From: an uncultured Clostridia bacterium
GTDB lineage: Bacteria; Bacillota; Clostridia; TANB77; CAG-508
Length of the DNA: 47,558 bases
Direction: 5' to 3'
NCBI GenBank assembly: GCA_947593355.1
Contig: CANQDO010000007.1
Location: 1 to 47,558 of the forward strand
In this document: piece by piece, positions 9,292 to 17,008 of the stretch
Numbering within the stretch: the first letter of the stretch is position 1
Layout of the letters: each line of letters opens with the position of its first letter
Position numbers and translations under genes: made by a program
Notes under the pieces: model-generated
What the model saw: the letters and a program-made list of their open reading frames with translations, nothing else
Database searches by the model: none
Told to the model about the DNA's origin: nothing

Positions 9292-9822
9292 ATGAAAGAA
9301 GAATTTATAAAATTACTAAAAGAAATAAATAGAGAGGGAATGGATAGACTAATAGAATTTCTAGAAAATTCAGATTTTTTTGAAGCACCTGCAAGTACCA
9401 GGTTTCATGGAGATTGGAAAGGTGGACTTCTAGAGCATAGCATGAAAGTATATGAAATATTAAAAGAAAAGAATGGAGATTCAGACTCTGTAAGAATAGT
9501 TGGTTTATTACATGATATATGCAAAACTAACTTCTATAAAGTAGATTACAGAAATGCAAAGAACGAATTAGGTGTATGGGAAAAAGTTCCATACTATACA
9601 GTAGATGACACTATACCATATGGACATGGTGAAAAATCAGTTATGATGATATCTGAATTTATAAAGCTAACACCAGAAGAAAGGTATTGTATAAGATGGC
9701 ATATGGGATTTACAGAACCTAAAGAGTTATATACAACTATAGGGCTAGCTTATAAAAAATATCCATTAGCATTATTAACACATGAAGCAGATTTAGAGGC
9801 CTCATATCTTTTTGATGTTTAG
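9292..9822 (+). CDS. HD-domain phosphohydrolase
   Basis: This 176-aa protein probably hydrolyses a phosphoester, but its substrate is unknown. Metal-binding residues of an HD domain are visible: H49 (LLEHS), H74-D75 (LLHDICK), H112 (GHGEKS), H137 (RWHMGF) and D167 (HEADLEAS). The ATG at 9292 is chosen because GGAGG lies just before it; the in-frame ATG at 9280 is part of that ribosome site. The last base of the TAG stop is the first base of a short palindromic repeat (9822-9858). Confidence 0.88.
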   Translation: MKEEFIKLLKEINREGMDRLIEFLENSDFFEAPASTRFHGDWKGGLLEHSMKVYEILKEKNGDSDSVRIVGLLHDICKTNFYKVDYRNAKNELGVWEKVPYYTVDDTIPYGHGEKSVMMISEFIKLTPEERYCIRWHMGFTEPKELYTTIGLAYKKYPLALLTHEADLEASYLFDV

Positions 9823-9858
9823 GGGACGGTTCTAAAATTCCGGATTTTTGGGACAGAC
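9822..9858 (+). repeat. Solo RAYT-type palindromic repeat
   Basis: This 37-nt copy starts with GGGGACGGTTCT, has the central palindrome AAATTCCGGATTT, and ends in GGGACAGAC. It closely matches the two copies that flank the transposase gene at 29809-30564. It starts at the stop codon of the HD gene and ends 8 nt before tRNA-Thr. Confidence 0.85.
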
Positions 9859-9866
9859 AAAAATTT

Positions 9867-9942
9867 GCTACCATAGCTCAGTTGGTAGAGCAACAGATTC
9901 GTAACCTGTAGGTCGGGAGTTCGATTCTCCCTGGTAGCTCCA
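9867..9942 (+). tRNA. tRNA-Thr (anticodon CGT)
   Basis: The cloverleaf is complete: acceptor GCTACCA/TGGTAGC, a D-arm with GCTCAGTTGGTAGAGC, anticodon loop TTCGTAA, T-loop TTCGATT, discriminator T, and an encoded CCA (9940-9942). The anticodon CGT reads ACG. The last anticodon-stem pair is an A-C mismatch. Confidence 0.97.
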
Positions 9943-9954
9943 ATATAAAATTTC

Positions 9955-9987
9955 AAAAATAGACCATAAATTTTATGGTCTATTTTT
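9955..9987. terminator. Bidirectional terminator
   Basis: A perfect hairpin with AATAGACCATAAA arms is flanked by A5 on one side and T5 on the other. It can end both the tRNA transcript and the convergent minus-strand gene (10003-10296). Confidence 0.85.
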
Positions 9988-10002
9988 GACTGTGGTAGAC
10001 TC

Positions 10003-10296
10003 TTAATCCAGAAAACCATTATCGATAATAGGCTTATTCTCTGCAAGAACATTTTCCTTTATTCTATATGGTATTCTATCCTTCGAGACAACCATGGTGA
10101 GTTTTTTACAGCAATTACATTTGGCTCTAAACTCATAGGATCGTTCACCGCCCCAGTCTGGAATGGTTACAACACATAAATCTTTAGCCGTAATACGTTG
10201 TCTAGTGTCACACCGTGGACATTTCTGAAAGTATGTCCATGGTGTAGCATTGATATGAGTTTCTTGAGGTTTCTTAAAAAATTGTGTTAATAACAT
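10003..10296 (-). CDS. Hypothetical zinc-ribbon-like protein
   Basis: This 97-aa protein has Cys pairs CPRC (about residue 26-29) and CNCC (about 59-62), consistent with one zinc site. I do not recognise the family. GGAGG with 7-nt spacing precedes ATG 10296, and a full-consensus promoter lies upstream, so the gene looks real. Codon use differs from neighbours: more GC, with CGG, CGA, GCC and TCC, including an in-frame CGG (Arg of CPRC), a codon absent from native-looking genes here. It lies next to tRNA-Thr and is divergent from another unfamiliar gene, which suggests acquisition by transfer. Confidence 0.75.
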   Translation of the reverse strand: MLLTQFFKKPQETHINATPWTYFQKCPRCDTRQRITAKDLCVVTIPDWGGERSYEFRAKCNCCKKLTMVVSKDRIPYRIKENVLAENKPIIDNGFLD

Positions 10297-10348
10297 CAAT
10301 ATTCCTCCTTGCTGTATTTATATAACTACATTTGATTTAATCTATTAT

Positions 10349-10377
10349 ATTATACAAAAAAAATAGCATTATGTCAA
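10349..10377 (-). promoter_or_regulatory. Consensus promoter for the zinc-ribbon gene
   Basis: On the minus strand TTGACA, 17 nt and TATAAT match the sigma-A consensus in full. The site is back to back with the divergent promoter at 10417-10445; the two -35 boxes are about 40 nt apart. Confidence 0.85.
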
Positions 10378-10416
10378 TTCAATTAACATAAATATTCCTT
10401 ATAAAGCCTTGAATTG

Positions 10417-10445
10417 TTGACTTTTCAAGTAAAATACTATATAAT
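10417..10445 (+). promoter_or_regulatory. Promoter of the islet operon
   Basis: TTGACT, a 17-nt spacer and TATAAT. The predicted start near 10452 leaves a leader of about 100 nt that contains two hairpins. Confidence 0.85.
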
Positions 10446-10459
10446 ATGGTCATATATTG

Positions 10460-10550
10460 TACTTTACACAGCAAAGTATAGAAAGAAATTAATAATTTTT
10501 TTCTGGAGGGCTGTGTAATACCTCCAGATAACTAAAAGGAGGAGTACTAA
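10460..10550 (+). promoter_or_regulatory. Structured leader: two hairpins with complementary loops and an alternative SD-masking pair
   Basis: Hairpin 1 (10460-10478) has stem TACTTT/AAAGTA and loop ACACAGC. Hairpin 2 (10503-10527) has a 7-bp stem CTGGAGG/CCTCCAG and loop GCTGTGTAATA. The first loop is exactly complementary to GCTGTGT of the second, so a 7-bp kissing loop, or a 9-bp duplex replacing stem 1, is possible. CCTCC of hairpin 2 (10521-10525) can also pair with the Shine-Dalgarno GGAGG (10538-10542). Pairing is read from the sequence; a regulatory role is inferred. Confidence 0.55.
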
Positions 10551-10886
10551 ATGAAATCTGTAGTAACTGTTTTATCAAGTAAAAAGTTGAAAGCGCGGTA
10601 TGCCAAATTAGCTAATACTCGTATGGCTAAGTTAACAGAAGAAGCAATTAGAAATGGCTATTCCATAGCGTGTGTACAAATAGAGGGATTAGGTACAAGT
10701 AAATTGTTAGATTATGATGTTCAAGTAGCTTTGGAACAAAGTGTACCAAAAACTTCTGTTATTCATATTTGGTGCTATACAGATTTAAGCGAGTTTCGTT
10801 CAAACAAGGTATATGTAGCATTTAAAGAATTGAAGGGGCGAGCCTGTGCACATTCATTTAGTGCAGATCATTGTCGTATAAGCTAA
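10551..10886 (+). CDS. Hypothetical 111-aa protein (islet operon gene 1)
   Basis: I do not recognise this protein. It starts at ATG behind AAAGGAGG with 8-nt spacing. The N-terminus is basic (KKLKARYAKLANTRMAKL), so a nucleic-acid role is possible. The middle could form alternating beta strands and helices (YSIACVQIEG, SVIHIWCYTDL). There are four scattered Cys, one in the final SADHCRIS. No signal peptide or membrane helix is seen. It uses GCG and CGG codons and is richer in GC than the flanks. A 52-aa gene follows after 43 nt, probably in the same transcript. Confidence 0.72.
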   Translation: MKSVVTVLSSKKLKARYAKLANTRMAKLTEEAIRNGYSIACVQIEGLGTSKLLDYDVQVALEQSVPKTSVIHIWCYTDLSEFRSNKVYVAFKELKGRACAHSFSADHCRIS

Positions 10887-10929
10887 TGTAAACAAATAAA
10901 ACTTAATAACTATTAAGGAGGTGCAAAAG

Positions 10930-11088
10930 GTGAACGAGAAAAAGTGGAAATGTGAAGTCACTGGAGAAGCAATAAATATTTCTGAATGCCGTGATTGCCA
11001 TACACGGAGCTGTCAGGTAAATACAGGCTTTTCCGATGGGCCGGAATTAATCAAAGAGGAAGACGTAAAAGAAACTTTGGAAAGGTAA
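10930..11088 (+). CDS. Small Cys-containing protein, 52 aa (islet operon gene 2)
   Basis: GTG at 10930 follows AAGGAGG with 8-nt spacing; the frame runs to TAA at 11086-11088. The protein has four Cys at residues 8, 20, 23 and 28 (ECRDC and SCQ), compatible with one small metal site, and an acidic C-terminus (KEEDVKETLER). I do not know the family. Codon use (CGG, CCG, GTC, TCC) matches the two unfamiliar genes upstream and not the AT-rich flanks. A strong terminator follows at once, closing the islet. Confidence 0.7.
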   Translation: MNEKKWKCEVTGEAINISECRDCHTRSCQVNTGFSDGPELIKEEDVKETLER

Positions 11089-11101
11089 CCTTGTGCATGC
11101 G

Positions 11102-11142
11102 AAAATGAGAATGATGTAAATATTATATCATTCTCATTTTTT
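11102..11142 (+). terminator. Rho-independent terminator
   Basis: A 14-bp stem (AAAATGAGAATGAT / ATCATTCTCATTTT) ends in a T-run. The A-rich 5' side may let it work in both directions. Confidence 0.85.
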
Positions 11143-11148
11143 GTGCAT

Positions 11149-11177
11149 TTAACATAAAAAAATATAATGCATATAAT
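11149..11177 (+). promoter_or_regulatory. Promoter of the SipW-type operon
   Basis: TTAACA, 17 nt and TATAAT lie about 70 nt before the ATG at 11250. Confidence 0.65.
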
Positions 11178-11249
11178 AAAGTAGGTAGAGTTTTATACAA
11201 GCCTATCTATAAAAATATTTTGTTATTACATGGGAAGGGGGGTAATATA

Positions 11250-11747
11250 ATGAGGAATATTAAAAATATTATAATAGGTGCGTTGTTAGTTGTAATATTG
11301 ATAATGTCAGTAGGTTATTCAGCATTTGCTACTCAATTAACACTAAACGGAACAGCACAGATTATAGGAGAATGGAATGTAAAAATAACTGGTATTGAAA
11401 CAATGAATATAAGCGAAGGCTGTGATGCAGGACCTTTACAGTTCACAAATACAACAGTTACTTTTAATGCAAAGCTAAAAAAGCCTGGTGATGTAATTAC
11501 CTATGTAATAACAATTGAGAATGCTGGAACTATTGATGCTACTTTGGAAAATATAACAATTGCTTCAGATGAGGCAAATGGTTCTCCTGCAATTATGTAT
11601 GAAACTACAGGATTAGCAAGTTCATTACCTGCAGGTGAAAAAACATCATTTACAGTAACTGTTAAATATGATCCAAATTGTACAGAAGTTCCAGAGGTAA
11701 AAGAAAAAACAATTACAGGTATCATAGAATATGTACAAGCAAAATAA
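11250..11747 (+). CDS. SipW-dependent-type secreted protein
   Basis: This 165-aa protein starts with a signal peptide whose hydrophobic core is residues 7-22, ending GYSAFA before TQLTLNGTA. That pattern is typical of TasA/camelysin-like substrates of SipW signal peptidases. The mature part has EWNVKITGI and a beta-rich domain with Asn/Thr repeats (VITYVITIENAGTIDATL) like DUF11-type surface domains, plus two Cys that could form a disulfide. The ATG at 11250 follows GAAGGGGGG; an upstream TTG frame extension lacks support. The signal peptidase follows after 14 nt. It may form surface fibres or be a small secreted antigen; this is inferred from the family only. Confidence 0.8.
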   Translation: MRNIKNIIIGALLVVILIMSVGYSAFATQLTLNGTAQIIGEWNVKITGIETMNISEGCDAGPLQFTNTTVTFNAKLKKPGDVITYVITIENAGTIDATLENITIASDEANGSPAIMYETTGLASSLPAGEKTSFTVTVKYDPNCTEVPEVKEKTITGIIEYVQAK

Positions 11748-11761
11748 AACAAGGTGATATT

Positions 11762-12922
11762 ATGAAATATGTAAAAGATAAAGAATTATTGATTATAATA
11801 GCTATTTATATATTTATAACAATGAATTTAATAACAAAAGACATGGTATTATATATGAATGTAATTAATCCTATGTTTTGGGGAACTATTTTAATTTATC
11901 TAGTATGGAATATAAAAAAATATTATATTAGATTTAATGTAAATAAAAGATATTTTATAGCCATTTTCATAATTTCATGTGTTCATGTAGTTGCATACTT
12001 TTATATTGGATTTATATTAGGTTTTTCAAAAAGCCCATATAATCACAATATATTGTCAATATTGAAAAATATAATAACAAGATTATTACCAATTATTAGT
12101 ATTGAAATTACAAGAGCTGTTATAGTAACTAGAAATAAAAATAATAAATTAGTATTAGTAATTACTACTGTATTATTAATATTAGCTGAAATTAACTATG
12201 GAGCTTTAATAATGAATAGACAAGAAGTGTTTCAATATATCTTTAGTGATGTTGCAGGCATAGTATCAGCAGGCATTTTAAGCACATATTTGACTCTAAA
12301 AGGTTCATATTTGTTACCAGTAGTATATAGATTATTTAATAAAGTAATTATCCTTATATTGCCAGTATTACCAAACATCAATTGGTTTATATCTGGAGCA
12401 ATAAATGTAATATCTCCCTTAGTAGTATATATATTATTTAAATATGAATTAATTAAAGAAAATAAAGATATGAGAAAACAAAAAGAAAATTTAAAATCAA
12501 AAATTAGTTATACTTTAGCAATTAGTTTTTCTATAACATTAATTTGTTTTATGCTAGGAATATTTAAACATGAACCAATAGCCATACTTTCAAATAGTAT
12601 GGCTCCAACATTTAATAGAGGAGATATTGTAATTTTTGAAAAGCTAGAGGAAGAACAGTTAAAAGAAATTTCAATAGGAACGATTATTGTTTATACTATT
12701 GGAGACCAAAACATAGCCCATAGAATTGTTGATGTAAAAAAAGAAAATGGTACTGTATTATATAAAACGAAAGGCGACTCTAATAATATGGCAGATATGG
12801 AGCAAGTGCAAATAAATCAAATTAAAGGAGTGTATGCATTTCATATTAAGTATATAGGCTTTCCATCAGTTTTTTTATATGATTTCTTTAACAATAAAGA
12901 AGCGGAAATAGAAATTAAATAA
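11762..12922 (+). CDS. SipW-type (S26B) signal peptidase with N-terminal polytopic membrane domain
   Basis: This 386-aa protein has about 240 N-terminal residues forming some seven membrane segments, then a basic linker, one further helix (about 250-270) and the peptidase domain. The catalytic Ser is in SNSMAPTFNRGDIV (about residue 279). The general base is His in IAHRIV (about 318), as in SipW/Sec11 enzymes rather than the Ser-Lys bacterial type; the conserved TKGDSNNMAD follows. Classic SipW is about 190 aa, so the N-terminal domain is an added fusion; I have an impression of similar clostridial proteins. It presumably processes the upstream substrate. The start is ATG 11762 behind AAGGTGAT. 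Confidence 0.85.
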   Translation: MKYVKDKELLIIIAIYIFITMNLITKDMVLYMNVINPMFWGTILIYLVWNIKKYYIRFNVNKRYFIAIFIISCVHVVAYFYIGFILGFSKSPYNHNILSILKNIITRLLPIISIEITRAVIVTRNKNNKLVLVITTVLLILAEINYGALIMNRQEVFQYIFSDVAGIVSAGILSTYLTLKGSYLLPVVYRLFNKVIILILPVLPNINWFISGAINVISPLVVYILFKYELIKENKDMRKQKENLKSKISYTLAISFSITLICFMLGIFKHEPIAILSNSMAPTFNRGDIVIFEKLEEEQLKEISIGTIIVYTIGDQNIAHRIVDVKKENGTVLYKTKGDSNNMADMEQVQINQIKGVYAFHIKYIGFPSVFLYDFFNNKEAEIEIK

Positions 12923-13006
12923 AGCACACATTAGTTTAAGAAAATTAGAAAAGTTCAAGAACTATGTATGAGCAGTAAAGCAAAGCAAGGAGGAAATGAA
13001 TTTATT

Positions 13007-14044
13007 ATGGTAAGAAGTGTGAAAATAGAACATAATAAAATTAATAATACTGTTATTATAATTATATTTGTATTAGCAGTTATTTTTATAAATTTAGGTG
13101 CAAATTTTAAGGAAAATATAATACCTGTATACAGTTATAAGGCACAAAAAAGTGATAATTATGAAATCATTTTAAAACCAAATAATTTTTACCAAACAGA
13201 AACGCTTCCATCAGGAGGCTATTATGCATCAAATTCAATTAAGACAATAGCAATGAATTTAAAATACAATTTTAAAGGAAATGCAAAAGCAAATATAAAG
13301 TACAATTATAACGTTACTGCTAATTTAATTGGAACAGTAGAAGGAAGCAATAATCAAGATAGAGAAGTTTGGAATGTAAGCAATGTTGTTATTGAAAATG
13401 GTAGCAACCAAACAGATATAGATGAATTTAATATTAGTGAAAAAGTTAATATTGATTATGAAGAATATAATAATTTAGTACGTTCATATGAAAGAACGTA
13501 TGGAATTGCAATTAATGCAGTTTTAAAAGTGAGGTTAAATATTGCGTATAACATTAATAATTTAGGAATAGAAAACGACTGTATTCAAATGGACATACCA
13601 ATAACTAATACTGTAACTGAAGTTAAGCAAAACTATGAAGCGGAAACTGTTAAAGATATTAACCCAACTATAGAAAATATAGAAACTGGTAAAATTATTT
13701 TTTATGTAATTGCTACAATACTTATTATAATAGATATGGTTCTAATTGTATTAAGATTATATAAAAATAGAAAATTAAGAACACCTGAAATAATGTACAA
13801 TAAAAATATTAATCATATTTTTAAGTACTATAGAGATTTAATTGTAACAGTATCTAATGAACCAAATTTACAAGATTTAAAAGTTATGAATGTTGCAATT
13901 ATAGAGGATTTAATTGATGTGGCAGAACAAAATAAAAGTAGTATTATTCATTATGAGGTAATTCAAAACGAAAAAAGTAAATTTTATGTTATTGTTGGAA
14001 AATATGTGTATGTTTATACGGTAACTGCTAATAAGCTAAAATAG
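13007..14044 (+). CDS. DUF5305 membrane-anchored protein
   Basis: This protein is 346 aa from ATG 13007, where GGAGG lies 13 nt upstream; a start at 12968 would add 13 residues but lacks a ribosome site. One helix near the N-terminus (about 14-34), an extracellular domain of about 200 residues rich in Asn and beta strands, a second helix (about 232-253) and a cytoplasmic tail of about 90 residues give the architecture of DUF5305 proteins. These are often found beside Sec11/SipW-type peptidases in archaea and Clostridia. As third gene of this operon it may help assemble or anchor the secreted product; its function is unproven. Confidence 0.75.
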   Translation: MVRSVKIEHNKINNTVIIIIFVLAVIFINLGANFKENIIPVYSYKAQKSDNYEIILKPNNFYQTETLPSGGYYASNSIKTIAMNLKYNFKGNAKANIKYNYNVTANLIGTVEGSNNQDREVWNVSNVVIENGSNQTDIDEFNISEKVNIDYEEYNNLVRSYERTYGIAINAVLKVRLNIAYNINNLGIENDCIQMDIPITNTVTEVKQNYEAETVKDINPTIENIETGKIIFYVIATILIIIDMVLIVLRLYKNRKLRTPEIMYNKNINHIFKYYRDLIVTVSNEPNLQDLKVMNVAIIEDLIDVAEQNKSSIIHYEVIQNEKSKFYVIVGKYVYVYTVTANKLK

Positions 14045-14060
14045 TGCTATTAATAGTAAA

Positions 14061-14208
14061 GCAAAATATTAATATATTATTTATTTAGTAACATTTTGTG
14101 GGGACCAGCAAATTATAGATTGTTAACAAATTTTATATTTATAAAATTTGTTATACAAGCTATTATGCAGCTGGGAGTTACTAAATAAATAATATATTCA
14201 TATTTTGC
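14061..14208. repeat. 148-bp palindromic element between convergent genes
   Basis: Outer arms of 32 bp (14061-14092 and 14177-14208) match with one mismatch. An inner perfect 14-bp stem (14124-14137 / 14140-14153) has a 2-nt centre, and CCAGC/GCTGG pairs lie between. The whole segment can fold as one long hairpin. It may be a miniature inverted-repeat element that also ends both convergent transcripts. It contains GTGGGGACC, a word also present at window positions 13-21. Confidence 0.8.
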
Positions 14209-14214
14209 CTAATT

Positions 14215-16816
14215 TTATATCCACTCATGATATTTACGTATATAAATCTTTTTAGCAATTAATGCAACAAAACAATATAAAATAGGAACAAGAATAATAA
14301 CTGGCAAATATTCAAAAGGAATAGGTACAAGACCTATTAAGTTTCCAAGGAATGTGAAAGGAATAACAACACCAACAACAGCTAATAAAATTGAAGAAAA
14401 ATATACTAGTTTGTGAGCGTTGCTTTGTACAAATGGAATTTTGGCAGTTCTAATAATATGCATTCCAAGTAAGTTTGATACTATGCTATATGAAAACCAT
14501 ATAGTTTGGAAAGTAGCTGCATCTTGTAATTTAAAAACAAGTAATAAAATTGCAAACACAATAATATCAAATGCAGAGCTTAAAGGTCCCATAAATAGCA
14601 TAAAGTTTTTCAAACTTTTTATATTAAATTTACGAGGTTCTTTTAAATAATCTTCATCAACATTATCAAAAGGAAGTGTAAGTTGACCAAAATCATAAAG
14701 AAGACCTTCTACTAATAGTTGAATTGGCGTTTCTGGCAAAAATGGTAAAAGTACACTTGCAATAATAACAGAAACAACTTCACCAAAGTTAAAGCTTGTT
14801 GAAAGTTTTATATATTTCATTAAATTGGCAAAAGTTTTTCTACCGTTCGGTTACACCATCTAACAAAACATGTAAATCTTTTTCAAGTAAAATTATATCA
14901 GCAGATTCTTTTGCAATGTCAACAGCAGTATCAACAGAAATACCAACATCTGAATTTATTAAAGAAGGGGCATCATTAATACCATCGCCCATATATCCTA
15001 CTACATTATCAGTTTCATGTAAAAGTCTAACAATTCTTGCTTTTTGAATAGGCGAAAGTTTTACAAATATGTTGTTGTTTTTTAACAAACGAAGTACACC
15101 ACTATCTGAAAGTCTTTCAATTTGGCTACCTTCAATAATATCATTTGAGTTTATACCAACTTTCTTGCAAATACATTTAGTAACTTCTAAATTATCACCA
15201 GTTAAAACTATAACACGAATACCAGAATTGTTTAACTTTTCTATAGCAGATTTTGCACTTTCCTTTGGTGGGTCTAAAAAGCCAATAAATCCTAAAAGCA
15301 CCATATTTTTTTCATCATTTACACTAAAATCAGAAATATTTGCAATATCATTCTTTTGGCAAACTGCAATAACTCTTAAGCCATCTTTATTAAGATTTTT
15401 TGAAATTTGTCTTATATTGTCTTTAATTTCTTTAGTAATAGGAGATGTTTTACCTTTATAATCAACCATAGTACAAATACTAAGTATTTCCTCAACTGCA
15501 CCTTTTGTAATTAATTGCTTTTTAGTTCCATCTGTAACAACAACCGATAAACGTCTACGAGAAAAATCAAAAGGAATTTCATCAACTAATTTATATTTAT
15601 CTATATATTCACTCATATTATTTTCTAAAGCTCTAGCTACCACAGCTTCATCAATATTACCTCTTAATCCAGTTTGAAAATATGAATTTAAAAATGCATG
15701 CTTTAAAATACGAAAATCTTCATCTCCGTTTATGTCCAAATACTTTTCTAAAACTATTTTATCTTCTGTAAGTGTTCCTGTTTTGTCTGTACATAAAATG
15801 TTGATGGCACCAAAACTTTGAATAGCATCTAATTTTTTTACAATAGTTTTCTTTTTAGACATTCTAACAGCGCCTTTTGAAAGGCTTGAAGAAAGAATAA
15901 CAGGAAGAAGAAGAGGAGTAATACATATTGCTATTGCTACTGCAAAAGTAAAAGCTGTAACTGTGCTATGTTTAGCGACATTTAAAACAAAAACTATTGG
16001 TATAAGTACAATCATAAAACGTATTAACAATTTACTAATATTTTCAATACCAGATTGAAAAGCAGATTTAGGCTTGTCGTTTGAAATTGTATGAGCAACT
16101 TTACCAAAGTAAGTGGTATCTGCGGTTTTAATAACAACACATTTGGCACTTCCACTTATAACATTTGTACCCATAAAGCAAATATTATTTAAGTCTGATA
16201 TACTATTTAAATCAGTGGTGTCAAGTTCTACACTTTTTTTAACTGCATCAGATTCACCAGTTAAAGAAGACTGACCAACATATAAATCTTTAGATTCTAA
16301 TACACGAAGGTCTGCAGGTATTAAGCTTCCGGCAGATAAAATAACAATGTCTCCTAAAACAACTTGATTAATAGGAATTTGAACTTTTTTACCATCTCTT
16401 ATTACTGTAGTTGTAGTTGCAACTAGTTCTTTAAGTTTTTGAGCAGCCTTGTTTGAATGGTATTCCTCAAAAAATTCCAAAAGAGTGCTAGAAATTACTA
16501 AAATTGCAATTACAATAATATTTGCATAGCTTGGAACTTCAGCAAGGTAAACATCAGTATAAAATAATATACATGCAATGCCAAGTAATATACTGTTAAA
16601 AGGACTAAAAAGACTACTTAAAAAATAGTTGTACCATTTTTTAGGTCTAGCCTGTTTTACCTCGTTTGGACCATATTTATTTATACGATTTATAGCTTCA
16701 TTTGTAGTTAAGCCATTTTCATCTACATTAAAAAATTTTAAAAATTCATCTTTACTTAGAGAACTCTGCTTCCCATACAATTTTTGAACATTCACTTCTT
16801 CTTTTATATTTGCCAC
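14215..16816 (-). pseudogene. mgtA: Magnesium-translocating P-type ATPase (MgtA type), +1 frameshift at CGG
   Basis: This P3B-type ATPase would import Mg2+ from the envelope side. Present are TGES, the phosphorylation site CTDKTGTLT (about residue 345), GDGINDAPS (about 609) and the full set of membrane helices; total length about 867 codons matches the family. The first frame ends ...LLDGVTER-stop (TAG at 14840-14842). Ignoring one base (14845, the C of the codon CGG) continues as GRKTFANLMKYIK and through the C-terminal helices to 14215, the conserved family sequence. It is therefore a single-base frameshift: mutation, assembly error, or recoding at CGG. GTG 16816 (GGAG 9 nt upstream) is the likelier start; ATG 16831 is possible. 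Confidence 0.88.
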
Positions 16817-16844
16817 ATAAATCAACTCCATTTCACTTACATAA

Positions 16845-16853
16845 ATTATACCA
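16845..16853 (-). promoter_or_regulatory. Extended -10 promoter for the P-type ATPase
   Basis: On the minus strand TGGTATAAT. Transcription would start near 16838, leaving a short leader that fits the GTG start at 16816. No long Mg2+-sensing leader (M-box) fits in this space. Confidence 0.55.
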
Positions 16854-16929
16854 CTAAAATTAAAAAGTTAAGCATATTATTAAAAGTTTTATTTAAATAT
16901 ATTTTTATGTAAAATATTTCATAAATAAA

Positions 16930-16958
16930 TAGACAATTTTCTAAGTTAATGATATACT
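16930..16958 (+). promoter_or_regulatory. Promoter of the GT2-ruvB operon
   Basis: TAGACA, 17 nt and TATACT lie about 50 nt before the ATG at 17009. Confidence 0.65.
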
Positions 16959-17008
16959 TATAAACGAAAAATGAATGAGAAAAAACAAGAAAAGGAGTAA
17001 AAGTAAAT

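Noticed and set aside
9819..10052. Minus-strand open frame of 77 aa across the tRNA gene
   Set aside because: It is antisense to tRNA-Thr and the terminator, with no ribosome site and residues dictated by the tRNA.
10503..10550. preQ1-type riboswitch before the 111-aa gene
   Set aside because: A hairpin with an A-rich tail before the SD is suggestive, but the loop does not carry the conserved preQ1 bases and the gene is not related to queuosine.
9925..11100. att repeat of the tRNA-Thr 3' end bounding the islet
   Set aside because: I looked for a second copy of the tRNA 3' segment downstream and saw none; no integrase gene is present, so integration remains only a possibility.
16817..17008. 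M-box magnesium riboswitch for mgtA
   Set aside because: The predicted leader is only about 20 nt, far too short.
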